Shown here piece after piece: positions 33,153 to 39,910 of a stretch of DNA of 39,910 nt. Source of the DNA: Ahrensia sp. Its GTDB lineage: Bacteria; Pseudomonadota; Alphaproteobacteria; Rhizobiales; Rhizobiaceae. Below the pieces are notes generated by a model that ran no database searches, was not told the origin of the DNA, and saw only the letters and a program-made list of their open reading frames with translations. Every line of letters starts with the position of its first letter. Positions within the stretch are counted from its first letter, which is position 1. Position numbers and translations under genes: made by a program. The DNA is taken from assembly GCA_002706335.1 (NCBI GenBank), contig PAKZ01000013.1, positions 1 through 39,910 on the forward strand, in the 5' to 3' direction.

Positions 33153-34055
33153 ATGACAACTCAGAAACGCATCCTGTTTACCGGCGGCTCCGGCAAGGCA
33201 GGAAAGCATGTCGTGCCTTATCTGCTGGACAAGGGCCACCGGGTCGTCAATGTCGATCTGACTCCACTCGACCATCCGGGCGTCGACAATCTCACCGCCG
33301 ACATCACCGATTCCGGCCAGATGTTCAACGTGATGACGTCCTACGCGAATTTCGATGAGTTGGAGCCGGGCAACGGCGTACCCGCCTTCGATGCAGTCGT
33401 GCATTTTGCAGCGATCCCGCGCATCCTTATCCATCCGGACAACGAGACGTTCCGCGTCAATGCGGTCGGCACCTACAATGTCATCGAGGCGGCCGTGAAA
33501 CTCGGCATCCGCAAGATCGTTATAGCCTCCTCGGAGACTACATACGGCATCTGCTTCGCCGACGGGCGCGCCGACCCGAAGTCCCTTCCGCTCGACGAGG
33601 ACTACGACGTCGATCCAATGGATTCCTATGGACTGTCCAAGGTGGTCAACGAGAAGACGGCGCGCGCTTTTGCATTACGCTCCGGCTTCGACATCTATGC
33701 GCTTCGCATCGGCAATGTCGTCGAGCCGCATGAGTATAAGCAGAATTTCCCGACCTATTTCGCCAACCCGGAAATGCGGCGCCGGAATGCATTCTGCTAT
33801 ATCGACGCCCGCGACCTCGGCCAGATCGTCGATCGATGCCTCGCGACGGATGGCCTGGGCTTCCAGGTCTTCAATGCCGGCAACGACACCAACGGCATGA
33901 ATATTCCGACGGCCGAGCTGATCGAGCGCTTCTTCCCCGGCGTGCCGCTGACGCGCGAGATGGGCGAGAACGAGGCGTTGTTTTCCAATCGCAAGATTCG
34001 CGAAGTGCTTGGCTTCGATGAAGAGCACGACTGGCGTAAATATGTGAAAGGCTGA
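33153..34055 (+). CDS. NAD-dependent epimerase/dehydratase (extended SDR)
   Basis: A 300-aa extended short-chain dehydrogenase. The dinucleotide motif is TGGSGKAG (about residues 9-16), followed by VNVDLTPLDHPGV, where the Asp favours NAD. Then come DAVVHFAAIP, an SSETTYG segment with the catalytic Ser/Thr, and the Y-x-x-x-K pair (Y159, K163). The C-terminal half is shorter than in UDP-glucose 4-epimerase (about 330 aa), and no sugar-biosynthesis genes are adjacent, so the substrate is open. ATG 33153 has CGGGAGAG about 7 nt upstream. It diverges from the CDF gene. Confidence 0.88.
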   Translation: MTTQKRILFTGGSGKAGKHVVPYLLDKGHRVVNVDLTPLDHPGVDNLTADITDSGQMFNVMTSYANFDELEPGNGVPAFDAVVHFAAIPRILIHPDNETFRVNAVGTYNVIEAAVKLGIRKIVIASSETTYGICFADGRADPKSLPLDEDYDVDPMDSYGLSKVVNEKTARAFALRSGFDIYALRIGNVVEPHEYKQNFPTYFANPEMRRRNAFCYIDARDLGQIVDRCLATDGLGFQVFNAGNDTNGMNIPTAELIERFFPGVPLTREMGENEALFSNRKIREVLGFDEEHDWRKYVKG

Positions 34056-34057
34056 AC

Positions 34058-34083
34058 GCCCGCGAAGGTTTCGAAACGCGGGC
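34058..34083. terminator. Stem-loop between converging SDR and AraC genes
   Basis: GCCCGCG (34058-34064) and CGCGGGC (34077-34083) form a 7-bp stem that fills the 28-nt gap between the two stop codons exactly. There is no T-run, so it is a transcript-end hairpin rather than a canonical terminator. Confidence 0.55.
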
Positions 34084-35106
34084 TCAGTCGTTTGCCGGGT
34101 CCTGGCGACGCGCATCGCCGGGTGTCATGCCGAAGCGTTGCCGGAAGGACCTGTTGAAATAGGAAATGTCACTGAACCCGCAGTGATAGGCGATCTCCAA
34201 AATCCGGGATTGCTGGTGCCGATGGTCGCGAAGCATCCGACAAGCCAGATCGAGCCGAGCGGCGCGCAATGTGTCGGTGAAACGTTCTCCCCGCGCCGCG
34301 AGCAATTTTCGGATGTATCCCGGCGATACTCCCTGCCTGCGCGCAACATCGTTGATTGAAAAATCAGGGTCGCCCGCGTGACGTTCGATCTCGGAGCGGA
34401 TCGCGGCCATGCGGGCCTCCTGTATTCCGCTGCCGACCGTATCGAGACGATACCAGTTGTCCCGGGATGAATCGAGCACCAGACCAGTGAGCTCATGGAC
34501 ATGCCGCGCTGCCAATATCGATGCGGCGAGATCGGGGCCCTGCCCGTTCTCGCGGATATTTGAAGCGAGGATGGCATTCAAATAGCTGGCGAGCAGCCCG
34601 AGCGCGGTGTTTCCTTCAGGAACGATCGCGAAACCGAGGCGGTCGATATCCAGCACCTGGCCGGCAAGGGCCGAATGAGGCACCGACATCGTCAGATATT
34701 CGCCACCAGTCGAAAGCGTCTGTCCAACTTCGGACGACCGCCGGACGAGCGCATCGCCGGACCCGATGGTCATCTCCTTTCCACCTTCCATCACCCGCAT
34801 CATTCCGCGTTGCGGGATCAGGATCACCATGTCGTCGTTGCTGTCGTCGATCAGATCACGCGTGCGCGTGCACCTGATCGCACTGACGCTGCCCCTGGAG
34901 ACATGAAGGCCCTGCATCATCGTGAAGCTGGCGTCGTAACGGAACGGTTCGTCGTCAAGGGGATCGATTTGCAGCCTGAGAAACTGTTCGCCGAAATGTT
35001 CGCGCCAACTGTTCAGACGGTTATGTTCGGGGAATACCGAGGACGATATCGCGCCGGATAACGGGGGCGTTTCGCCGGGCTGGCTGTTCAAGGCTGTCTC
35101 CAGCAT
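34084..35106 (-). CDS. AraC-family transcriptional regulator
   Basis: A 340-aa regulator. Residues about 20-200 match the AraC-binding-like (AraC_binding_2) cupin domain, with SWREHFGEQFLRLQIDP at the start. The C-terminal 100 residues form the double HTH: FSINDVARRQGVSPGYIRKLLAARGERF and then ILEIAYHCGFSDISYFNRSFRQRFGMTPGDAR, with the typical G-F-S-D-x-S-Y-F-x-R-x-F. It is oriented away from the large outer-membrane protein gene across a 366-bp gap and could control it; that link is inference. Effector unknown. Confidence 0.92.
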   Translation of the reverse strand: MLETALNSQPGETPPLSGAISSSVFPEHNRLNSWREHFGEQFLRLQIDPLDDEPFRYDASFTMMQGLHVSRGSVSAIRCTRTRDLIDDSNDDMVILIPQRGMMRVMEGGKEMTIGSGDALVRRSSEVGQTLSTGGEYLTMSVPHSALAGQVLDIDRLGFAIVPEGNTALGLLASYLNAILASNIRENGQGPDLAASILAARHVHELTGLVLDSSRDNWYRLDTVGSGIQEARMAAIRSEIERHAGDPDFSINDVARRQGVSPGYIRKLLAARGERFTDTLRAARLDLACRMLRDHRHQQSRILEIAYHCGFSDISYFNRSFRQRFGMTPGDARRQDPAND

Positions 35107-35472
35107 TTTCGAACCGCCATAACGGTCTCAAGACCGAAAGCGGCGTTTGGTGCCCCGTACAACCCAATCGATCACCGCCGTGCCGCCGCGTCAAGTCCAG
35201 GCCGGGAGAACTGTCACCTATTTGCGACACTCTCCCAAAACGAGAACCGGGAGCCCGCACAGTCCCAATTGGTCCAAGGCCCGGTCGCGTCATGTCCAAG
35301 AACCGGGCCAGCTCCGCCTGTACCTTTTCTCCTGCGCGAATCCCGGATTGCCCCAGGGAATCGCGCGTGGCGAAAGTCAGCGCCGGCGACGGTACCACCG
35401 TCGTCGGCTGTTTTCAGATGATCAACGCGCGGCGACCGAACGGCCGTCCTCACATGCAAGAAACAGGAAAAC
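35107..35472. other. 366-bp divergent gap with plus-strand transcript end
   Basis: No coding gene is supported; short frames here have no ribosome site or family pattern. Its main feature is a terminator-like hairpin on the plus strand at 35382-35414, although no plus-strand gene precedes it. That points to a small RNA or a leader with attenuation ahead of the outer-membrane protein gene. No promoter could be placed with confidence. Confidence 0.4.
35382..35414 (+). terminator. Orphan intrinsic terminator ahead of OMP gene
   Basis: GCCGGCGACGGT (35382-35393) and ACCGTCGTCGGC (35397-35408) form a 12-bp stem with one G-U pair and an ACC triloop, followed by TGTTTT. The stem is very stable and the U-run is modest. 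It ends 58 nt before the outer-membrane protein start codon. Confidence 0.5.
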
Positions 35473-37473
35473 ATGCGGAACCTGACACGTATTCTCCTTG
35501 CCACGGCATCCCTTCCCCTGGCTATCGGCACGGCGAGCAGCGCCGACTTGCTGTATTCGCCGACCAGCATCTACGACTGGTCGGGAACCTATGTCGGCGC
35601 GTCCGTCGGCTATTCGCGGCACAATGCGCGTTTCGAAGAGGCGGACTTCCAGTGGTTCGGGTCAACCTTCGAACAGAATTCGTCCGGTGCCACAGCAACC
35701 CTGCAGGTTGGGAAAAACTGGCAGTCGGGTCAGTTGGTCTTCGGCGTCGAGGCGGACATTTCGGCCTTCTCGAATGACCGGACACAGCTTTATGCGGAGA
35801 GGCAAGCCCGAATACGAAACGATCTGAACTGGATGGCGACCCTGAGAGGCCGCAGCGGACTGGCCATCGACCGAACACTGCTCTACGCAACCGGCGGTCT
35901 GGCAATCGCTGGCTTCGACCGTTCCTTCGAACGCAACGCCGCCGGCAACTACGATAACTGGCTGGATCTGGGCGCAACCAAGATCGGCGTCGTCGCCGGA
36001 CTGGGCATTGAGCGTGCACTCAACGACAAATGGTCGGCGCGGGTGGAAGGCCTTGTCGCGAAGTTCGGCAAGAACGGCAGGATTGCCAACGACGCGCCCA
36101 CCAATCCCAGCGAAAGCGCGGTGCTCGATATCGACGATACAGTCGCCATTCTGCGCCTTGGCGTGAACTATCGCTTTGGCGGTCCGACAAGCGTTTCCGG
36201 CGGCTCCCTGGAAGGCACGCCTTTCGACTTTTCCGGTTTCTATGCGGGCGCAAGTGCGGGCGCCAACATGATGACGGCGTCGCAATCCGACATCGAATAT
36301 TGGTGGAGCGGCTCCACCTACGACCACCTGTCAGCCGGCTTCGAGGGCGGCATACAGGCGGGTTACAACATTCAGTCCGGAGCGCATGTCTACGGTCTCG
36401 AAGCCGATTTCAACTGGCTGACAGGTTCGCGCAGGTTCGAAGGCGTCTACGACAATCGTTATGAAACCGGGCCGAACTGGACCGGGGCGCTGAAACTGAA
36501 GTCCGGCGTCGCCGCGGGTAACACGCTGATGTATGTCCTCGGCGGCGTGGCGCTTGCCAATTACGACAACCTTTACGTGGATGAAGGCAACTCGCCGACG
36601 GCGTTCGACATGGGCGGCACTCATGCGGGCTACATTGTCGGAGCCGGCCTCGAACACGCGCTCGGCTCCAATCTGACCGCACGGCTCGAGGCGACCTACG
36701 GCGCCTTCGATGGCGGCAGGGCAGAAGATGAGGATTTCGGCCCCCCTCCAGCTGTGTTCCGCGGCCACGGGCAGATTGCCTCGGTCAAGGTTGGCTTCAA
36801 CTACCATTTCGGCGACAACGGTCCTTTGGGAACCGGCGCGCTCGCGCCCATGGTTGACTGGAGCGGCGCCTTTGCCGGTATCGATGCCATATTCGCCCAT
36901 CACACCGGATCGCGGTTCGATACGGAGTACTACGAGGACGGCGGCAGCTACATCCTGCCCAGCTTCGGCGCGGGCGGCGGCGTGCATGCCGGCTACAACT
37001 GGCAAAATGGCAGCTTCGTATATGGCGTCGTCGGAGACTTTGCCGCTTACACGAACCATAGCTACGATGCTTATGAGGGATATCGAGCGATCGAATCGTC
37101 GCTCAACTGGATGGCCACCTTGCGAGGTCGGGCCGGCATCGCCACGGGCGAAAGCTTGCTCTATCTCACGGGCGGTCTTGCCGTTGCGGATATAGACCTG
37201 TGGCATGATTATCTGCCAGGCCCGACCGATGAGCGCTTCGACCTCGGCGGCACGCATGTCGGCTGGACCGCCGGCATAGGCGCGGAACACATGCTTACGG
37301 AGCGGGGCAGCCTGAAAATGGAGGCGCTTTACACCAGTTTTGGCGAGAAACGTGGCGATATCGCCGATGGCAGCACATGCGACGGCGGTTTCGGCAGCGG
37401 GATATGCAAGATGGCGGGCTACAACAATACCGTGACGCTCAAGGTCGGGTATTCCTACAAATTCAGCCGATAG
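35473..37473 (+). CDS. Triple Omp25-like outer-membrane beta-barrel protein
   Basis: A 666-aa exported protein. A signal peptide of about 23 residues (ILLATASLPLAIGTASSA) is followed by three consecutive Omp25/31-type barrel units of about 210-220 residues. Each opens with D/F-W/F-S-G-x-Y/F-A/V-G, contains a G-x-x-x-G-Y-N/K-x-Q-x-G-x-x-V-Y/F-G-x-E-A-D core and a L-x-G-x-A block, and closes with V-K-V/L-G-x-N/S-Y-x-F (VNYRFGG near 235, FNYHFGD near 450, YSYKFSR at the end). Single-barrel relatives are about 200-250 aa, so this is an in-frame triplication with strong divergence between units. It should be localised in the outer membrane. ATG 35473 has ACAGGAAA upstream. Confidence 0.85.
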   Translation: MRNLTRILLATASLPLAIGTASSADLLYSPTSIYDWSGTYVGASVGYSRHNARFEEADFQWFGSTFEQNSSGATATLQVGKNWQSGQLVFGVEADISAFSNDRTQLYAERQARIRNDLNWMATLRGRSGLAIDRTLLYATGGLAIAGFDRSFERNAAGNYDNWLDLGATKIGVVAGLGIERALNDKWSARVEGLVAKFGKNGRIANDAPTNPSESAVLDIDDTVAILRLGVNYRFGGPTSVSGGSLEGTPFDFSGFYAGASAGANMMTASQSDIEYWWSGSTYDHLSAGFEGGIQAGYNIQSGAHVYGLEADFNWLTGSRRFEGVYDNRYETGPNWTGALKLKSGVAAGNTLMYVLGGVALANYDNLYVDEGNSPTAFDMGGTHAGYIVGAGLEHALGSNLTARLEATYGAFDGGRAEDEDFGPPPAVFRGHGQIASVKVGFNYHFGDNGPLGTGALAPMVDWSGAFAGIDAIFAHHTGSRFDTEYYEDGGSYILPSFGAGGGVHAGYNWQNGSFVYGVVGDFAAYTNHSYDAYEGYRAIESSLNWMATLRGRAGIATGESLLYLTGGLAVADIDLWHDYLPGPTDERFDLGGTHVGWTAGIGAEHMLTERGSLKMEALYTSFGEKRGDIADGSTCDGGFGSGICKMAGYNNTVTLKVGYSYKFSR

Positions 37474-37535
37474 ATCAGCGGATTCGTCGCCCCGGTTTGA
37501 TCAGGACAACAGTCTCTCGCGCGCCACACTGAGGT

Positions 37536-37581
37536 CACGGTTCCCCTGCTAATGCACGATGGCAACAGCAGGGGAACCGTG
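37536..37581 (+). promoter_or_regulatory. Perfect 15-bp hairpin enclosing a start codon
   Basis: CACGGTTCCCCTGCT (37536-37550) and AGCAGGGGAACCGTG (37567-37581) are perfect inverted copies around a 16-nt loop that contains ATG 37559. The right arm contains AGGGGAA, which would serve as ribosome site for GTG 37586. Either start would be affected if the RNA folds. It may be a translation-control element, or the 3' hairpin of the upstream gene. Confidence 0.55.
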
Positions 37582-38524
37582 GCGCGTGTTCAGGACAATC
37601 TTCGTCCGGCTTTCGGCGGCGGCAGTCGTCTTGCTAGCCATTCCGACCGGCTTTTCACTGTTCAACCGGCTGGCTCCGCAACTCGATTCCCTTGCCCATC
37701 TACGGCTCCATCTCGCCGCTGCGCTTGCCACCGCCGCGATCCTCGCCGTATTTCTCGGCGCGCGCAGGATGGCCGCAGTCGGCGGACTGACCGTCGCGGC
37801 CACGCTGATTGTCACTTATCCCTACCTGCCGGGTTTTTCGCCGGGCTCCGGCTCAAGCGCCAACGCGTCACCCCGCAGCATACGGGTGCTGCAGTTGAAT
37901 ACATTGTTCAACAATGCCCAGACCGACCTCGCGGCCGGCATCATCCGCGCCGCAGATCCGGACGTCGTTTTCCTGCAGGAGGTTACCGACAGCCCCAAAG
38001 CGCTTATCAATCTGCTCAAGAACGACTATCCGGTACAATTGCGCTGCGGCAGTTCGTCAATCGGCGGCGCGACGGTGATCTCGCGCCTTCCCGCGGCCAC
38101 GGACAAGATCGACTGCATCGAAAGCTTCGCCCTGTCGGCGATCCGGCTCGACGTTGACGGCAAGGCGATGACATTCGCGAGCTATCACGGCTTGTGGCCG
38201 TGGCCGTTCAACCAACAGGAGGGGATCGACAAGCTGACCAGCCAATTTTCGGCCCTGCCTCATCCCCTTGTTCTAGCTGGCGACTTCAACGCGGCGACAT
38301 GGAGCGAAGGCGTTCATCGGATAGCCCGGCTCACAGACACGTCACCGGCCCCGGGCGCGCGTTCGACGTGGCTTTCGCATAAACTGCCGAACGCATTGAG
38401 GCCTCTAATCGGCTTGCCGATCGATCAGATCATGGTCTCGGACGAATTCACGATCACCAGAATCGCGACATTGCCCTTTGCGGGCAGCGACCACCTGCCG
38501 GTGGTCGCCGATATCGCGTTCTGA
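37559..38524 (+). CDS. Membrane-anchored endonuclease/exonuclease/phosphatase-family protein
   Basis: A 321-aa protein with about three N-terminal TM segments (residues 13-33, 47-66 and 70-88) followed by an EEP-fold domain. The domain shows IRVLQLNTLFNN, DVVFLQEV with the metal-binding Glu, ASYHGLW, PLVLAGDFNAATW with the catalytic Asp/Asn, PIDQIMVS, and the final GSDHLPVVADIAF with the catalytic Asp-His. The active domain should face the periplasm; relatives include DNases and phospholipid phosphodiesterases, so the substrate is open. ATG 37559 lies in the loop of a strong hairpin and lacks a ribosome site; GTG 37586 (Val10), with AGGGG about 10 nt upstream, is an alternative start. Confidence 0.85.
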   Translation: MATAGEPWRVFRTIFVRLSAAAVVLLAIPTGFSLFNRLAPQLDSLAHLRLHLAAALATAAILAVFLGARRMAAVGGLTVAATLIVTYPYLPGFSPGSGSSANASPRSIRVLQLNTLFNNAQTDLAAGIIRAADPDVVFLQEVTDSPKALINLLKNDYPVQLRCGSSSIGGATVISRLPAATDKIDCIESFALSAIRLDVDGKAMTFASYHGLWPWPFNQQEGIDKLTSQFSALPHPLVLAGDFNAATWSEGVHRIARLTDTSPAPGARSTWLSHKLPNALRPLIGLPIDQIMVSDEFTITRIATLPFAGSDHLPVVADIAF

Positions 38525-38533
38525 GCATCGCCC

Positions 38534-39910
38534 TCACATATTCGGATAGACCGGCCCTTCGCCGCCCTGCGGCACCGTCCAGTTGATGTTCTGGTTCGGA
38601 TCCTTGATGTCGCAGGTCTTGCAGTGGACGCAGTTCTGGGCGTTGATCTGGAAGCGGACACTATCGCCCGGCTTGCGATCCGCGTCGGCGGGCACGGAAT
38701 TGCCGTCAGCGTCGATCCACTCATACACGCCGGCCGGGCAATAGCGGGACGACAGGCCCGCATATTGCGCATATTCGGAGGATTTCTGCAGTTCCTCGTC
38801 CTTCAGCTTCAGATGGACCGGCTGGTCCTCCTCGTGATTGGTGTTTGACAGGAAAACCGAGGACAGGCGGTCGAAGGTGAGCACGCCATCGGGCTTCGGA
38901 TAGGCGATCGGCTTGAAATGCGAGGCCTTTTCGGTCGCTGCGTAATCCGGCTTGCCATGCTTCAGCGTGCCGAGCGGCGACCAGCCGCCGGTGATCTGGT
39001 TGATCCACATATCGATGCCGCCGATACCGACGCCAAGCGCCGTGCCGAAGCGCGACCAGAGCGGCTTCACGTTGCGCACACGCTTCAGATCCTTGCCGAT
39101 CTCGCTGCCGCGCCATTCGTTCTCGTAGGCGTCGAGTGCATCGTCATTCGCCTTGCCGGCGGCGAGCGCCTCCGCAACATGGTTGGCGGCTAGGATGCCG
39201 GACAACACCGCGTTGTGCGATCCCTTGATGCGCGGCACGTTCACGAAACCGGCCGAACAACCGATCAGAGCGCCGCCGGGGAAGGATACTTTCGGGACCG
39301 ACTGCCAGCCGCCCTCGGTGATGGCGCGCGCGCCGTAGGAGATGCGCTTTGCGCCCTCGAAGGTGTCGCGGATCGCCGGATGCGTCTTGAAGCGCTGGAA
39401 TTCCTCGAACGGATAGAGATAGGGGGTCTTGTAGTTGAGGTGGACGACGAAGCCGACCGCGACGAGATTATCCTCGAGGTGATAGAGGAAGGAACCGCCG
39501 CCGGTCTTCATGTCGAGCGGCCAACCGAAGGAGTGCTGCACCAGCCCCTGGCGGTGCTTCTCCGGCTTCACCTCCCAGAGTTCCTTGATGCCGATGCCGA
39601 ATTTTGGATAATCGCAATGCGCGTCCAGCGAGAAATTGGCGATCAGTTGCTTGGCGAGAGAGCCGGGGACGATTTCGTACAATCCCTGGTCCATGCCTGG
39701 CAACGCCGCATTCCAGCCCAGTGCGATCCACGCGATGACCACTGCCGCACCGGTGACGAGGCCCGCCACGGCGCCGGCACCCGTCATCCGGTCCCATGTC
39801 AGCGAAAGGATGATCAGCGGGCCGAAGGCGGCGCCGAAGCCTGCCCAGGCGTTGGAGACGAGGCCGAGCACCTGGCTGTCGGGATCGCTGGCGATGATGA
39901 TCGCCGCGAT
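38534..39910 (-). pseudogene. In-frame chimera of PutP C-terminal part and truncated ETF-QO
   Basis: The minus-strand frame is open from the window edge to the stop at 38534 (458 residues visible). The first about 83 residues are the late membrane region of the Na+/proline symporter PutP (VLGLVSNAWAGFGAAFGP, DRMTGAGAVAGLVTGA, GLYEIVPG). From SLAKQLIANFSLDAH (near 39661) onward it is electron-transfer flavoprotein-ubiquinone oxidoreductase: KFGIGIKELWEVKPEKH, HSFGWPLD, GCSAGFVNVPRIKGSHNA, and the C-terminal 4Fe-4S cysteines in RYCPAG and CVHCKTC. The ETF-QO N-terminal FAD Rossmann domain (about 180-200 residues) is missing, so the enzyme half should not work. It is either a deletion fusion or an assembly join; the reading frame is preserved across it. 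Confidence 0.8.

Noticed and set aside
35292-35777. 161-codon plus-strand ORF overlapping the OMP start
   Set aside because: It runs through the terminator hairpin and then out of frame into the OMP gene; composition is low-quality and no ribosome site is present.
1-39910. CRISPR arrays, insertion sequences, integrase or phage genes next to the tRNA
   Set aside because: No regularly spaced short repeats, transposase or integrase-like ORFs, or tRNA 3'-end direct repeat could be seen by eye in the window.

Overview
The window looks like chromosomal DNA of a GC-rich alphaproteobacterium, most likely of the order Hyphomicrobiales (Rhizobiales). Supporting genes are Omp25-type outer-membrane barrels, a carboxy(nor)spermidine route to polyamines, AMP nucleosidase, a DUF1127 protein, CreA, GAAC-N7-GAAC-type LexA boxes and an alphaproteobacterial chemoreceptor signalling domain. 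This placement is inference from gene content, not a database match. The window starts beside a tRNA-Ser gene and ends inside a gene.

Layout. 1-3.1 kb: tRNA-Ser(GCU), a HisC-like aminotransferase, a YitT membrane protein, a cupin and a Sel1-like protein. 3.4-8.4 kb: a DUF2147 secreted protein, a 718-aa autotransporter with an acidic repeat passenger, a divergent LysR regulator, an AhpC/TSA-like protein and a small exported protein. 8.6-9.2 kb: two tiny membrane or exported proteins preceded by the same ~40-bp block containing LexA-like boxes. 9.4-16.6 kb: a GYF/DUF805 membrane protein, AMP nucleosidase, DUF1127, a cytochrome c with an FNR/FixK-like box, an MFS transporter, and the polyamine pair carboxynorspermidine decarboxylase and dehydrogenase.

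16.6-23.7 kb is the most unusual part. A decayed serine-hydrolase fragment is followed by a tightly coupled two-gene operon: a 988-aa ZorA/ExbB-like three-TM protein with a long coiled-coil tail of 69-residue repeats, then a 304-aa protein resembling the EH-signature (ZorC-like) family. ZorB and ZorD partners are not visible. Opposite lies an 896-aa protein with a duplicated helical module, disordered linkers and one TM segment.

24-39.9 kb: an RND efflux pair, a chemoreceptor, CreA, a PPK2 polyphosphate kinase gene split by an in-frame amber codon, a CDF metal exporter, an epimerase-like SDR, an AraC regulator, a 666-aa outer-membrane protein made of three fused Omp25-like barrels, an endonuclease/exonuclease/phosphatase-family membrane protein whose start codon sits in the loop of a perfect 15-bp hairpin, and an in-frame chimera of the PutP C-terminal region with an N-terminally truncated ETF-ubiquinone oxidoreductase running off the window edge.

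Most genes are single units or pairs with their own intrinsic terminators. No CRISPR array, intact insertion sequence, phage gene, rRNA or replication origin was recognised.
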